DNA of 58,338 nucleotides from Clostridia bacterium. GTDB taxonomy: Bacteria > Bacillota > Clostridia > Oscillospirales > Acutalibacteraceae. The notes beneath the pieces are model-generated. The model was not told the DNA's origin. It did no database searches and saw nothing but the letters and a program-made list of their open reading frames with translations. Location: the NCBI GenBank assembly GCA_017468425.1, contig JAFUIO010000014.1, positions 1 to 58,338 on the forward strand, read 5' to 3'. The stretch's first letter is position 1, and every line of letters begins with the position of its first letter. Below are positions 44,554 to 53,355 of this stretch, piece after piece. Both the position numbers and the translations under genes were made by a program.

Positions 44554-45867
44554 ATGGGACTTATAAAAGCAGGATTAGGCGCAGTCGGCGGAGTGCTTGC
44601 TGACCAGTGGAAAGAGTTTTTCTATTGTGATGCAATTGAAAACGATGTGCTTATGGTAAAAGGACAGAAGCGTATCAGCGGACGTTCTTCAAACACCAAA
44701 GGCAGCGACAACATTATTTCAAACGGTTCAGGCATTGCTGTTGCAGATGGTCAGTGCATGATTATTGTTGAGCAGGGTAAAATTGTTGAAGTTTGCGCAG
44801 AACCCGGTGAATTTACTTACGATTCATCAACAGAACCCAGCATTTTCTCAGGTAGCCTCGGCAACTCAATCAAAGAAACTTTCAAAGCAATCGGTAAGAG
44901 ATTTACTTACGGCGGCGACACAGGCAAAGACCAGAGAGTTTACTATTTCAATACAAAAGAAATTATGGGCAACAAATACGGCACAGTAAACCCTGTACCG
45001 TTCAGAGTAGTTGACCAGAATATCGGTCTCGATATTGATATTTCAATCCGTTGCAACGGTGAATACTCATATAAAATCGTAGACCCCCTCAAATTCTACA
45101 CAAACGTATGCGGTAACGTAAGCGATGAATATGACAGAAGTGAAATTGATTCACAGCTTAAAACAGAGCTTATGACAGCACTTCAGCCTGCATTTGCAAA
45201 AATTTCTGCAATGGGTATCCGTTACAGTGCACTTCCGGGTCATACAGTTGAACTTGCAGATGCACTTAACGAAGTTCTTTCACAGAAATGGACAGAAATG
45301 CGCGGTATCAAAGTCTGGTCTTTCGGTGTTAACTCAGTAACAGCACCTAAAGAAGACGAAGATATGATAAAAGAACTGCAGAGAAATGTAGTTTTCCGCA
45401 ATCCTACAATGGCGGGTGCACACCTTGTAGGTGCACAGGCACAGGCAATGCAGGATGCAGCAAACAATCAGGCAGGAGCAATGACAGGCTTTATGGGTAT
45501 GGGCTTTGCTCAGCAGTCAGGCGGAGTAAATGCACAGAATCTCTTTGCAATGGGTCAGCAGCAACAGGCTCAGGCTCCCGCACCTGCAGCACCGGCAACA
45601 AATGGTTGGAAATGTGCTTGCGGAGCAACAAATCAGGGCAAATTCTGTATGGAATGCGGTTCACCCAAGCCTGCAGAAGAAGGCTGGACTTGTTCTTGCG
45701 GTGCAGTGAACAAAGGTAAATTCTGCCCCAACTGTGGTTCAAAGAAACCTGAAGGTGCACCTCTTTATCAGTGCGATAAATGCGGATGGAAACCTGAAGA
45801 CCCCCATAATCCTCCTAAATTCTGCCCCGAATGCGGAGATGTTTTTGATTCAAATGATGCTAAATAA
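44554..45867 (+). CDS. SPFH-domain protein with C-terminal zinc ribbons (YdjI-like)
   Basis: A 437-residue protein. Residues ~10-290 form the SPFH/band-7-like domain of the YdjI family, once labelled virion-core-protein-like. A Gln/Ala/Met-rich linker (~290-350) follows. The C-terminus has three zinc ribbons with paired CxC or CxxC knuckles (CACG/CMECG, CSCG/CPNCG, CDKCG/CPECG). In Bacillus YdjI acts with YdjG and YdjH to hold PspA-type stress proteins at the membrane, and homologues of those two follow here. AAAGGAG precedes the ATG. Confidence 0.88.
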   Translation: MGLIKAGLGAVGGVLADQWKEFFYCDAIENDVLMVKGQKRISGRSSNTKGSDNIISNGSGIAVADGQCMIIVEQGKIVEVCAEPGEFTYDSSTEPSIFSGSLGNSIKETFKAIGKRFTYGGDTGKDQRVYYFNTKEIMGNKYGTVNPVPFRVVDQNIGLDIDISIRCNGEYSYKIVDPLKFYTNVCGNVSDEYDRSEIDSQLKTELMTALQPAFAKISAMGIRYSALPGHTVELADALNEVLSQKWTEMRGIKVWSFGVNSVTAPKEDEDMIKELQRNVVFRNPTMAGAHLVGAQAQAMQDAANNQAGAMTGFMGMGFAQQSGGVNAQNLFAMGQQQQAQAPAPAAPATNGWKCACGATNQGKFCMECGSPKPAEEGWTCSCGAVNKGKFCPNCGSKKPEGAPLYQCDKCGWKPEDPHNPPKFCPECGDVFDSNDAK

Positions 45868-45891
45868 TTTTTACTTATAAGAGGTGATAAT

Positions 45892-46956
45892 ATGTCATCA
45901 ATTTTAGAGTACAAGTGTCCTAACTGTGCGTCTGACATAAAGTTTGATTCTTCGTCACAGAAGTTCAAATGCGAAAGTTGCGACGCATCATTTACAGAGG
46001 AAGAACTTAATACTATTCACGATTTTGAACAGAATTTCGGTGAAGAGTCAAGTTTTAATTGGGAAAAAACAGAAACAAACGCCGGTGAAATGTCAGGGAT
46101 GAACGAATATATCTGTGAATCCTGTGCTGCACATCTTGCAGTTGACGAAACAACAGCCGCGTCTGAATGTCCGTATTGCGGTAGTCCTATAATTATGAAG
46201 GGTCAGCTTGCGGGTATGAACACACCTGATTGTGTGATTCCTTTTAAACTTGACAAAAAAGCTGCAGGAGAGGCTTTGAAAGCTTTCTGTAAAGGTAAAC
46301 CGCTTCTTCCCTCAAACTTCGTCAGCGACAACAAAATTAAAGAAATGAAAGGCGTTTACGTTCCTTTCTGGCTCTTTGATTGCGATGCAGATGCAAATAT
46401 TGTTTACGATGCAACAAAAGTAAGACATTGGAGCGATTCAAACTATAACTACACAGAAACACGCCACTATAATGTTTACCGTTCAGGTAACATCGGATTT
46501 GCAGATATTCCTGTTGACGGTTCATCAAAAATGGATGATGCTTATATGGATGGTGTTGAGCCGTATAATTACAGAGATATGACAGAGTTTAACCCCGGTT
46601 ATCTTCTCGGCTATATGGCAGATAAATATGATGTTACTGCAGAAGACAGTTTCCCCCGTGCAGAAACAAGGGTAAAAAACAGTACAGAAGATGCTTTTCG
46701 TTCGACTGTAGTAGGTTATTCCACTGTTGTTCCGAAAATGTCAAATATTAAAGCTGATAAAGGTAAATATAAATATGCACTTCTGCCTGTATGGATGCTT
46801 AATTCCAAGTATAACGGAGAAATGTATACCTTTGCCGTAAACGGTCAGACAGGTAAAGTTTCGGGCAAACTTCCCATTGATAAAAAGAAATTCTGGCTTT
46901 ATTTTGCAGGTATTGCAGCAGCGATAATTGCAATCGGACAGTTCTTTGTCTTTTAA
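45892..46956 (+). CDS. TFIIB-type zinc-ribbon membrane protein (YdjG-like)
   Basis: A 354-residue protein. Two N-terminal zinc ribbons (CPNC...CESC ~8-30 and CESC...CPYCG ~79-102) are followed by a soluble domain rich in aromatic residues. One C-terminal membrane span (~332-352) ends the chain. This architecture matches YdjG of Bacillus. It starts 24 bases after the SPFH gene with GAGGTG ahead, and is followed nine bases later by the TPM gene. Orientation predicts the ribbons inside the cell. Confidence 0.82.
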   Translation: MSSILEYKCPNCASDIKFDSSSQKFKCESCDASFTEEELNTIHDFEQNFGEESSFNWEKTETNAGEMSGMNEYICESCAAHLAVDETTAASECPYCGSPIIMKGQLAGMNTPDCVIPFKLDKKAAGEALKAFCKGKPLLPSNFVSDNKIKEMKGVYVPFWLFDCDADANIVYDATKVRHWSDSNYNYTETRHYNVYRSGNIGFADIPVDGSSKMDDAYMDGVEPYNYRDMTEFNPGYLLGYMADKYDVTAEDSFPRAETRVKNSTEDAFRSTVVGYSTVVPKMSNIKADKGKYKYALLPVWMLNSKYNGEMYTFAVNGQTGKVSGKLPIDKKKFWLYFAGIAAAIIAIGQFFVF

Positions 46957-46968
46957 GGGGGTGCAGTG

Positions 46969-47802
46969 ATGAAAAAGATTTTATCAGTATTTTTAGTGAT
47001 TTTTATTCTTGCGCTTTTCACTCCCACTGCCTTTGCACAAGGCGAGTTTATTGTTGACGATGCTGATTTACTTACAGAAGATATGGAAGCCACACTGGAA
47101 TCGCAGATTTTATCAATAAATGAAGCCTACAGCATTGATGTTGTAATCCATACAACAATGTCAACAGATGGTGAAGAAATATATTCTTATTGTGAAAATT
47201 TCTATCTCTCAAACGGTTATGCTCAAGACGGCCTCGTTTTCGTTATCAATCTGAATAATAACGAAGTGGGCAACCGCGATTTCTACACTTATTATCAGGG
47301 CACTGTGTATGATACATTCGGCGATGAAGCATATAACAGTGATTACGGTTACGTAAATAGTGCAGTTCTGCCGTATCTTGCAAATGAAGATTATTATATG
47401 GCTTTGCAGACTTATCTGGAACTTACAGAATCATATCTTTCAGGCGAAATAACTTATGATATCGCTGATGATGAAGGGGTATTTGTAGGCGATTATTACA
47501 CAGACGGTGCGGTTGAGTACAGTTCTGAACCAATGTCACCCGTTGTAAAAGAGCTTATAATAATTGTAGTAGCACTTGTTGTTGCATTTATTGTAACTTC
47601 AATAATGAAGAGTAAAATGAATACCGCTGTTATCAAAACTGAAGCATCAGATTATATGAAAAACGGCAGTATGAAGGTTACAAGAAGCCTTGATGTTTTC
47701 ACGCATCGTCATGTTACTAAAACTGCAAAACCGAAGAACAATTCTTCAGGCTCACGTTCAGGTGGCGGCGGTCGCTCAGGCGGAGGCGGCGGAAAGTTTT
47801 AA
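46969..47802 (+). CDS. TPM-domain membrane protein (YdjH/YgcG-like)
   Basis: A 277-residue protein with a signal peptide (~1-23, ends AFA), an extracytoplasmic TPM domain (~25-160; VDDADLLTEDMEATLE) and one membrane span (~190-212). The short inside tail ends in Ser/Gly repeats (SGGGGRSGGGGGKF), typical of the family. It matches YdjH, completing the YdjI-YdjG-YdjH trio. The ATG at 46969 has GGGGGTG ahead; a GTG at 46966 is also in frame. Confidence 0.85.
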   Translation: MKKILSVFLVIFILALFTPTAFAQGEFIVDDADLLTEDMEATLESQILSINEAYSIDVVIHTTMSTDGEEIYSYCENFYLSNGYAQDGLVFVINLNNNEVGNRDFYTYYQGTVYDTFGDEAYNSDYGYVNSAVLPYLANEDYYMALQTYLELTESYLSGEITYDIADDEGVFVGDYYTDGAVEYSSEPMSPVVKELIIIVVALVVAFIVTSIMKSKMNTAVIKTEASDYMKNGSMKVTRSLDVFTHRHVTKTAKPKNNSSGSRSGGGGRSGGGGGKF

Positions 47803-47821
47803 AACTGAATATCAATAAATA

Positions 47822-47860
47822 AAACCCGAACACTCAAATCTGAATGTTCGGGTTTGTTTT
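47822..47860. terminator. Bidirectional terminator
   Basis: An 11-bp stem (47822-47832 with 47845-47855), 12-base loop, followed by GTTTT on the plus strand. It separates the YdjH-like gene from the convergent ilvE. Confidence 0.82.
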
Positions 47861-47875
47861 ATCCGGTTTTGTAAA

Positions 47876-48937
47876 TTATACTTTAAGTGTCCAGCCGAAT
47901 TTATCTTCTTTTTCGCCCCACTGAATACCTGTGAGTTCATCATAGAGATGCTGTGTAAGACTGCCGATTTCGCCGTTGTTGATAACGTAGTCAACACCTT
48001 CGTATGAGAGAAGACCGATGGGAGAAACAACAGCAGCAGTACCGCAACCCCAGGCTTCTTCAAGTTTGCCTGCTTTGAGAGCATCGATAACTTCGTCAAC
48101 TGTGATGAATGTTTCTTCAACATCCTGACCTTCTGATTTCATAAGGTCGATGCAAGATTTTCTTGTGATGCCGGGAAGAACTGAACCGATAAGTTTGGGA
48201 GTTTTAACCTTGCCGTCGATTTTGAACATAACGTTCATTGCGCCAACTTCTTCGATGTATTTTCTTTCAACACCGTCAAGCCAGAGAACCTGTGAGAAGC
48301 CTTTTTCTTCAGCTCTTGCAGCAGCTCTGTTACTTGCAGCATAGTTACCGCCGCATTTTGCATAACCTGTACCGCCACGTACTGCACGTACATCTTCTGT
48401 TTCAATCATAATCTTAACAGGGTTGATGCCTTCTTTGTAGTAGCTGCCAACGGGAGAAGCGATGATAACATATTTTGCTTCGTCAATAGCGTGGAGACCG
48501 AGTTTTGCATCTGTTGCAATAAGGAAAGGTCTTAAGTAAAGAGAAGTACCTTTCTTTGAAGGAACCCAATCTTTTTCCATTTCAACAAATTTTGTAAGCA
48601 CTTCAAGAGCAAGGTCTTCATCAATCTGAGGAAGGCAGAGTCTTTCAGCAGAGTTGTTGAGTCTTCTGATGTTTTCCATAGGTCTGAAAAGCTGAACGTC
48701 ACCGTCGGGTGTTCTGTAAGCTTTCATACCTTCAAATACTTCTGCACCATAGTGGAATACGCAAGCAGCAGGGCTGAGAACAAGGTCGCCGTAAGGAACG
48801 ATTTTTGCATCATGCCAGCCTTCTTTTTTGCTGTAGTCCATCATAAACATATGGTCTGTGAAAACTTCACCAAAGCCGAGTGTGTTAGGGTCGGGTTTAA
48901 CTTTGGGAGTAGCTGTTTTTTCTATTCTGATATCCAT
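47876..48937 (-). CDS. ilvE: Branched-chain amino acid aminotransferase IlvE
   Basis: A 353-residue fold-type IV PLP enzyme that makes or degrades leucine, isoleucine and valine by transfer with glutamate. FHYGAEVFEGMKAYR (~62-76) and the PLP lysine in GYAKCGGNYAAS (~195) are visible, as is the EVGAMNVMF signature. It belongs to the longer type close to eukaryotic and Firmicute BCATs. It has its own promoter at 48971-48999 and does not depend on the T-box leader of the operon upstream. AGAGGG precedes the ATG. Confidence 0.95.
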   Translation of the reverse strand: MDIRIEKTATPKVKPDPNTLGFGEVFTDHMFMMDYSKKEGWHDAKIVPYGDLVLSPAACVFHYGAEVFEGMKAYRTPDGDVQLFRPMENIRRLNNSAERLCLPQIDEDLALEVLTKFVEMEKDWVPSKKGTSLYLRPFLIATDAKLGLHAIDEAKYVIIASPVGSYYKEGINPVKIMIETEDVRAVRGGTGYAKCGGNYAASNRAAARAEEKGFSQVLWLDGVERKYIEEVGAMNVMFKIDGKVKTPKLIGSVLPGITRKSCIDLMKSEGQDVEETFITVDEVIDALKAGKLEEAWGCGTAAVVSPIGLLSYEGVDYVINNGEIGSLTQHLYDELTGIQWGEKEDKFGWTLKV

Positions 48938-48970
48938 ACTAATATCCCTCTTTCAAATAATTATGATAAA

Positions 48971-48999
48971 ATTATACATCTGCCAAAATATTAAGTCAA
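48971..48999 (-). promoter_or_regulatory. Promoter of ilvE
   Basis: On the minus strand TTGACT (48999-48994), 17 bases, TATAAT (48976-48971). Confidence 0.75.
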
Positions 49000-49024
49000 G
49001 CAAAATAATGTATAAAAATTGTAT

Positions 49025-49055
49025 GGCAGGAAACCTTTTGTTTGGGTTTCCTGCC
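49025..49055 (-). terminator. Terminator of the T-box operon
   Basis: An 11-bp perfect stem (49025-49035 with 49045-49055), nine-base loop; on the minus strand ATACAATTTTTAT follows, so the T-run begins five bases after the stem. Confidence 0.7.
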
Positions 49056-49063
49056 AATAGTTT

Positions 49064-51544
49064 TTATTTACCAACATTCTGAAGACCTAATTTTTCAATT
49101 GCTTCTTCACGCATTTTGTATTTAAGGATTTTACCTGCTGCGTTTTTCGGGAAGGATGAAACGAATTCAATGTATTTTGGCACTTTATGTCTTGCCATAT
49201 GTGAAAGGATGTAATCCTTCATTTCATCAACAGTCATTTCATAACCGTCTTTGAGAATGATTGAAGCCATAATTTCTTCGCCGTAACGCTTGTCAGGTAC
49301 ACCGATAACCTGAACATCCTCAACTGCATCGTGAGTGAAAATAAATTCTTCGATTTCTCTGGGGTAAATGTTTTCACCACCGCGGATAATCATATCTTTA
49401 AGGCGTCCTGTGATAAGGTAATATCCGTCAGGTCTTCTGCAGGCAATGTCACCTGTATGAAGCCAACCCTGAGCATCAATAGCAGATGCAGTAGCTTTAG
49501 GCATTTTGTAATAGCCTTTCATAATGTTATAGCCACGTGCAACGAATTCGCCGTTTTCGCCGTCAGGTAAATCTTCGCCTGTTTCGGGGTCGATGATTTT
49601 ACATTCAACGTTGGGGAAAGCACTGCCCACAGTTTCAGTTCTGTGTTCAAGGCTTTCTGTAAATTCACCCATAGTACATCCTGGTGATGCTTCTGTCTGA
49701 CCGTAAACACTTAATATCTGTGTCATATTCATTTCTTTTGCTGCTCTCTTCATCAGGTCAGCAGGACAGTTAGCACCTGCCATAATACCAACTCTCATAT
49801 ATGAGAAATCAGTTTTTGCAAAGTCTTCGTGCTGGAACATTGCAATATACATTGTGGGAACACCGTTGAAGCAGGTGATTCTTTCAAGGTTGATGCAAGC
49901 AAGAGAGCTCTTTGCAGAGAAATAGGGGAGAGGGCAGAGTGTGCCGCCGTGTGACATGATAGATGTCATAGTAAGTACCATACCGAAGCAATGGAACATA
50001 GGCACCTGAACCATCATTCTGTCTGCAGTTGAAAGGTCCATTCTGTCGCCGATGCATTTGCCGTTGTTTACGATGTTATAGTGTGTAAGCATAACACCTT
50101 TGGGGAAACCTGTTGTACCTGAAGTGTACTGCATATTTGCAACATCGTGGCAGTCAACATTTGCAGCTCTTCTGTAAACTTCTTCAACGGGAACGTTAGC
50201 AGAGAAGTTCATTGCTTCATCCCATGTAAGGCAACCCTTCTGCTTGTAACCGACAGTAATGATGTTACGCAGGAAAGGAAGACGTTTGCAGTGGAGAGGC
50301 TGACCGGGAATTGCAGTCTGAAGTTCGGGACAGAGCTCTGCAATTGATTCTGCATAGTTTGAATCAAGGCATGATTCAATAGTAATAAGTGTGTGAGTAT
50401 CTGACTGTTTGAGAAGATACTCAATTTCGTGAATTTTGTATGCTGTGTTTACAGTAACAAGAATTGCACCGATTTTTGTTGTTGCCCAGAAAGCGATAAA
50501 CCACTGTGGAATGTTGGTTGCCCATACTGCAACTTTATCGCCGGGTTTTACGCCAAGAGCAATAAGTGAACGTGCAAAAGTGTCAACATCGTCGCGGAAT
50601 TCTGAATATGTTCTTGTATAGTCAAGTGTAGTGTACTTGAAAGCATACTGGTCGGGGAATTCTTCAACAACTCTGTCAAGCATCTGTGAGAATGTGTATT
50701 CGATAAGTGCTTCTTTCGGCCAGATGAATTTACCTGTGCCTGTTGCATTGTGGTAAAGAGCACTCTTTTTGTTATGCTTTGTTCTGAAACGGCGCATAAA
50801 GTTTACAAAGTGAGGGAAAATCACTTCAAGGTCGCTGATTTCCTCAATTCTGTCAGGTGCCCATTCAATAGAAACAAAACCTACATAGTTAATTGAACGA
50901 AGTGCGTTCATCATTTCTTCAAAGGGGAGTTCACCGTCACCGATAAGTGTGTAAGTTGAGCTGTCACCATTTTTAACAGCATCTGCAACGTGAACAAGCT
51001 TTACATAAGAGCCGAGGTTTTTGATTGTAGTTTCAGCGTCTTCCTGTGCCTTGAAGAATGTATCGTGCATATTCCAGCATACGCAGAGATTATCGCACGC
51101 AAATTCGTTGAGCACTTCGCAGAGCTTCTTTGTGCTTGCAAAAATACCTGTTGTTTCAATAAGAAGAATAACATTCTCTTTTTCTGCAAGGCTTACGGCA
51201 GGCTTCAGCAAATCAATAACAGTTTCGTTATCTGCACTGCCTGTATATGTCATTCTGATATAGTCTGAACTTAAAGTTTTTGCAGCATTGATACATTCTG
51301 CAATTTTTTCAAAGTCAGAAAAATCGCCAACATAATCAACTGCAGAAATTTCAAGTCCCATATTTTTCAGTTTTCTTCTTACGGAAGGTGTGTTATCAGG
51401 GTGAAGAGGTCCGTTTTTCGCATTGAAGATTTCGTCTTCAATATCGTGGATTTCGATTCCTTTGAAGCCGATATCCTGTGCAGAACAGCAAAAATCACTC
51501 CATGAATATCCTTTCCAGTTTTTAGTTGAGAAAGCAAGTTTCAT
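49064..51544 (-). CDS. Fusion of a sugar-isomerase-type TIM barrel and an acyl-CoA ligase
   Basis: An 826-residue two-domain protein in one unbroken frame. Residues ~1-255 are an AP-endonuclease-2/xylose-isomerase-like TIM barrel with likely metal ligands Glu130, His160, His185 and Glu227. Residues ~270-826 are a full AMP-forming acyl-CoA synthetase: YTSGTTGFPKG (473-483), YGQTEASPG, GWLHTGDIA, GRLKDMIIRGGENIYP, and the catalytic lysine in NAAGKILKYK near the end. Both halves therefore look active. The ATG at 51544 lies three bases after the stop of the LeuA-like gene, with GAGG just ahead. I know of no characterised enzyme with this fusion. The acyl substrate is unknown; a hydroxy or sugar-derived acid that the barrel isomerises first is one idea. 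Confidence 0.88.
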   Translation of the reverse strand: MKLAFSTKNWKGYSWSDFCCSAQDIGFKGIEIHDIEDEIFNAKNGPLHPDNTPSVRRKLKNMGLEISAVDYVGDFSDFEKIAECINAAKTLSSDYIRMTYTGSADNETVIDLLKPAVSLAEKENVILLIETTGIFASTKKLCEVLNEFACDNLCVCWNMHDTFFKAQEDAETTIKNLGSYVKLVHVADAVKNGDSSTYTLIGDGELPFEEMMNALRSINYVGFVSIEWAPDRIEEISDLEVIFPHFVNFMRRFRTKHNKKSALYHNATGTGKFIWPKEALIEYTFSQMLDRVVEEFPDQYAFKYTTLDYTRTYSEFRDDVDTFARSLIALGVKPGDKVAVWATNIPQWFIAFWATTKIGAILVTVNTAYKIHEIEYLLKQSDTHTLITIESCLDSNYAESIAELCPELQTAIPGQPLHCKRLPFLRNIITVGYKQKGCLTWDEAMNFSANVPVEEVYRRAANVDCHDVANMQYTSGTTGFPKGVMLTHYNIVNNGKCIGDRMDLSTADRMMVQVPMFHCFGMVLTMTSIMSHGGTLCPLPYFSAKSSLACINLERITCFNGVPTMYIAMFQHEDFAKTDFSYMRVGIMAGANCPADLMKRAAKEMNMTQILSVYGQTEASPGCTMGEFTESLEHRTETVGSAFPNVECKIIDPETGEDLPDGENGEFVARGYNIMKGYYKMPKATASAIDAQGWLHTGDIACRRPDGYYLITGRLKDMIIRGGENIYPREIEEFIFTHDAVEDVQVIGVPDKRYGEEIMASIILKDGYEMTVDEMKDYILSHMARHKVPKYIEFVSSFPKNAAGKILKYKMREEAIEKLGLQNVGK

Positions 51545-51547
51545 TAA

Positions 51548-52960
51548 TTAGCCCTCCTCGTAAACAATTTTGTTAAGTGCGCTTACATATGCGCGGATAG
51601 ATGCACTGATAATGTCGGTTGAAACGCCTTTGCCTGCGTAAACTTTGCCGTTTGAACGGAGTTTAACAAGGGCAGAACCCATAGCTTCCTTACCCTCTGT
51701 AACAGACTGAATCTGGAAATCATCAAGTTCATAGTGGCAACCAACAATCTGTTCAATTGCCATAAATGCAGCGTCGATCGGACCTGAGCCTGCACTTACA
51801 CCTGTAATTTCCTTGCCGTTTTTCTTCATCATAATGTTTGCTGTTGCTGTGATGATGTTACCGCTGTTGATAACATAGCTGTCAAGCTTATAAGTAGGCG
51901 GTACCTGCAAAGCAGTTGTTGCAACAATTGCATCAAGCTCTTTTGCACTTACAGCCTTTTTCTTTTTAGCAACACGGCAGAAAGCTTCGTAAACGCTTAC
52001 ATTATCGTTTTCAGTAAGGTCATAGCCTAATTCTCTTACAGCCTTTGTTACTGTTGCAATATCGTCGCCCTCAGTAAGTGCCATACCTGAATGGTCATCG
52101 TCTGTTACTGTATCAAAGGGAGAAGAAGATGTGTTTGCATCGCTTATTGCACTTTCAATCATTGCAAGTACGCGTCTAAATTCAGTTGTTTTAACGTTAG
52201 TGTGAATATCGCAGGAATCACCGCGTGATTTGAGAATATTCACAATGCTTTCAACTGAGGGGAATTCATTGCCGTTTACAGTTGTTTTAATCTGGTCTGC
52301 ACCAACTTTAACACCTGCGAAGGCACAAGCACTTGCCATTGAAATTGAGTTATTGGCTTCAATAGAAAGTGAAACATTTTTCAAAGCGGGTACTGCATCG
52401 TAAATTTCTGAAATGAATGATGCAAATTCGTCTGCAAACATTGTGCCTGCTGTATCACATACTGTAATTGTACCTGCACCTGCTTCAATTGCAGTTTCGA
52501 TGGTTTTAAAGAGGAATTCCTTTTCACAGCGTGTTGCATCAACTGCAGTGAATTCAACGTCAGTACATAATTCCTTTGCCTTTTTCACAAGTGTTGAAAT
52601 AAGCTCAACAACAGCCTGGGGCTTCTTGTGACAAAGGTATTCCATCTGTACGGGAGAAACAGGAATTCTCACATTAAGTCTGGGCTTTCTTGCATCTTTG
52701 ATACATTCATAAGCCTTTGCAACTTCATCTTCTGTAAGGCCTGTGGGGCAGGAGAGAATACTGTGTTTTACTGTAAGAGCAATTGTCCTTACAAGTAATT
52801 CGTCAGTTTTACCGCCGTCAACCATACCTGTTTCAACAATGTCAATTCTTAGTTTATCAAGTAGTTTGGCAAGTTCAATTTTATTTTTAAAGCTGATTGT
52901 GCTTTTTTTGTCTGACATAATCTGTCTTAAAGTAATGTCTGCGATTTTAACTGTTTTCAC
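51548..52960 (-). CDS. LeuA-like protein with degenerate catalytic site and intact regulatory domain
   Basis: A 470-residue homologue of 2-isopropylmalate synthase. The N-terminal TIM barrel aligns throughout, but the metal and catalytic residues are changed. TLRQ replaces TLRD (Gln13), AVDATR replaces AEDATR (Val140), IEANNS replaces VHCHND (Glu201, Asn203), and the GERAGN block is missing. The C-terminal LeuA allosteric domain (~380-470) is well kept, including GSGPIDAAFMAIEQIVG. It is probably not a normal LeuA; a leucine sensor or an altered lyase is possible. The start is GTG at 52960 with AGGAGG at 52969-52974. The same frame stays open upstream to 53170, but that part is the T-box leader. 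It is transcribed with the TIM-barrel/ligase gene. Confidence 0.85.
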   Translation of the reverse strand: MKTVKIADITLRQIMSDKKSTISFKNKIELAKLLDKLRIDIVETGMVDGGKTDELLVRTIALTVKHSILSCPTGLTEDEVAKAYECIKDARKPRLNVRIPVSPVQMEYLCHKKPQAVVELISTLVKKAKELCTDVEFTAVDATRCEKEFLFKTIETAIEAGAGTITVCDTAGTMFADEFASFISEIYDAVPALKNVSLSIEANNSISMASACAFAGVKVGADQIKTTVNGNEFPSVESIVNILKSRGDSCDIHTNVKTTEFRRVLAMIESAISDANTSSSPFDTVTDDDHSGMALTEGDDIATVTKAVRELGYDLTENDNVSVYEAFCRVAKKKKAVSAKELDAIVATTALQVPPTYKLDSYVINSGNIITATANIMMKKNGKEITGVSAGSGPIDAAFMAIEQIVGCHYELDDFQIQSVTEGKEAMGSALVKLRSNGKVYAGKGVSTDIISASIRAYVSALNKIVYEEG

Positions 52961-52975
52961 TGTAAAAACCTCCTG

Positions 52976-53261
52976 AATAAAAATAAAGTCCCGAAGCTTC
53001 TGAAAGCCTCGGGACGATAATAAACTTATCGCGGTACCACCCGGATTGCTGAAAAAACAGCCACTCATCGGACTCGTTATAAAGTCCATAGCCATGGTAA
53101 CGGGGCATCCGTAGTTCCTTATGCAGTCCGTAAGACGGTTAGGGAACTCTGCTCTGATACGAGACAGCACATAAACTTATCTATCGGCTCACAGCAACCG
53201 CCGACTCTCTGAAAGACACGGTAAAGTGCTTAATATCTTCATCGCATTTGAATTTTCAATT
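52976..53261 (-). ncRNA. T-box leader riboswitch, probably leucine-specific
   Basis: The leader holds the T-box bulge CCGGGTGGTACCGCG (53044-53030). It ends in a terminator, an ~11-bp stem at 52988-53015 followed by TTTATTTTTATT. The CGTCCCG next to the bulge can pair with it to form the antiterminator. Stem I (~53246-53150) has a GAUGA/AGA kink-turn, the AGAGAG bulge and a terminal loop with GGUUGCUGUGA between CGGC and GCCG. The expected specifier loop reads GUCUC (53165-53161), giving CUC (Leu), with GUC (Val) as the alternative. Uncharged tRNA should allow read-through into the LeuA-like gene. Confidence 0.92.
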
Positions 53262-53267
53262 GCAAGT

Positions 53268-53296
53268 ATTCTATCATAAAATATAGTAAATGTCAA
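53268..53296 (-). promoter_or_regulatory. Promoter of the T-box operon
   Basis: On the minus strand TTGACA (53296-53291), 17 bases, TAGAAT (53273-53268). It opens right after the terminator of the upstream reductase gene. Confidence 0.8.
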
Positions 53297-53300
53297 GCGA

Positions 53301-53340
53301 AAAAAGCAAAAAATATCGGGCACGATAATGTGCCCGATAT
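53301..53340 (-). terminator. Terminator of the flavin reductase gene
   Basis: An 11-bp perfect stem (53313-53323 with 53330-53340), six-base loop, then TTTTTGC TTTTT-type runs on the minus strand (53312-53301). Confidence 0.9.
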
Positions 53341-53355
53341 ATATAAGAAATTCAA

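Noticed and set aside
52961..53170. 70-residue N-terminal extension of the LeuA-like protein
   Set aside because: The region is the T-box leader with its terminator. The GTG at 52960 has an ideal ribosome site and gives the family N-terminus.
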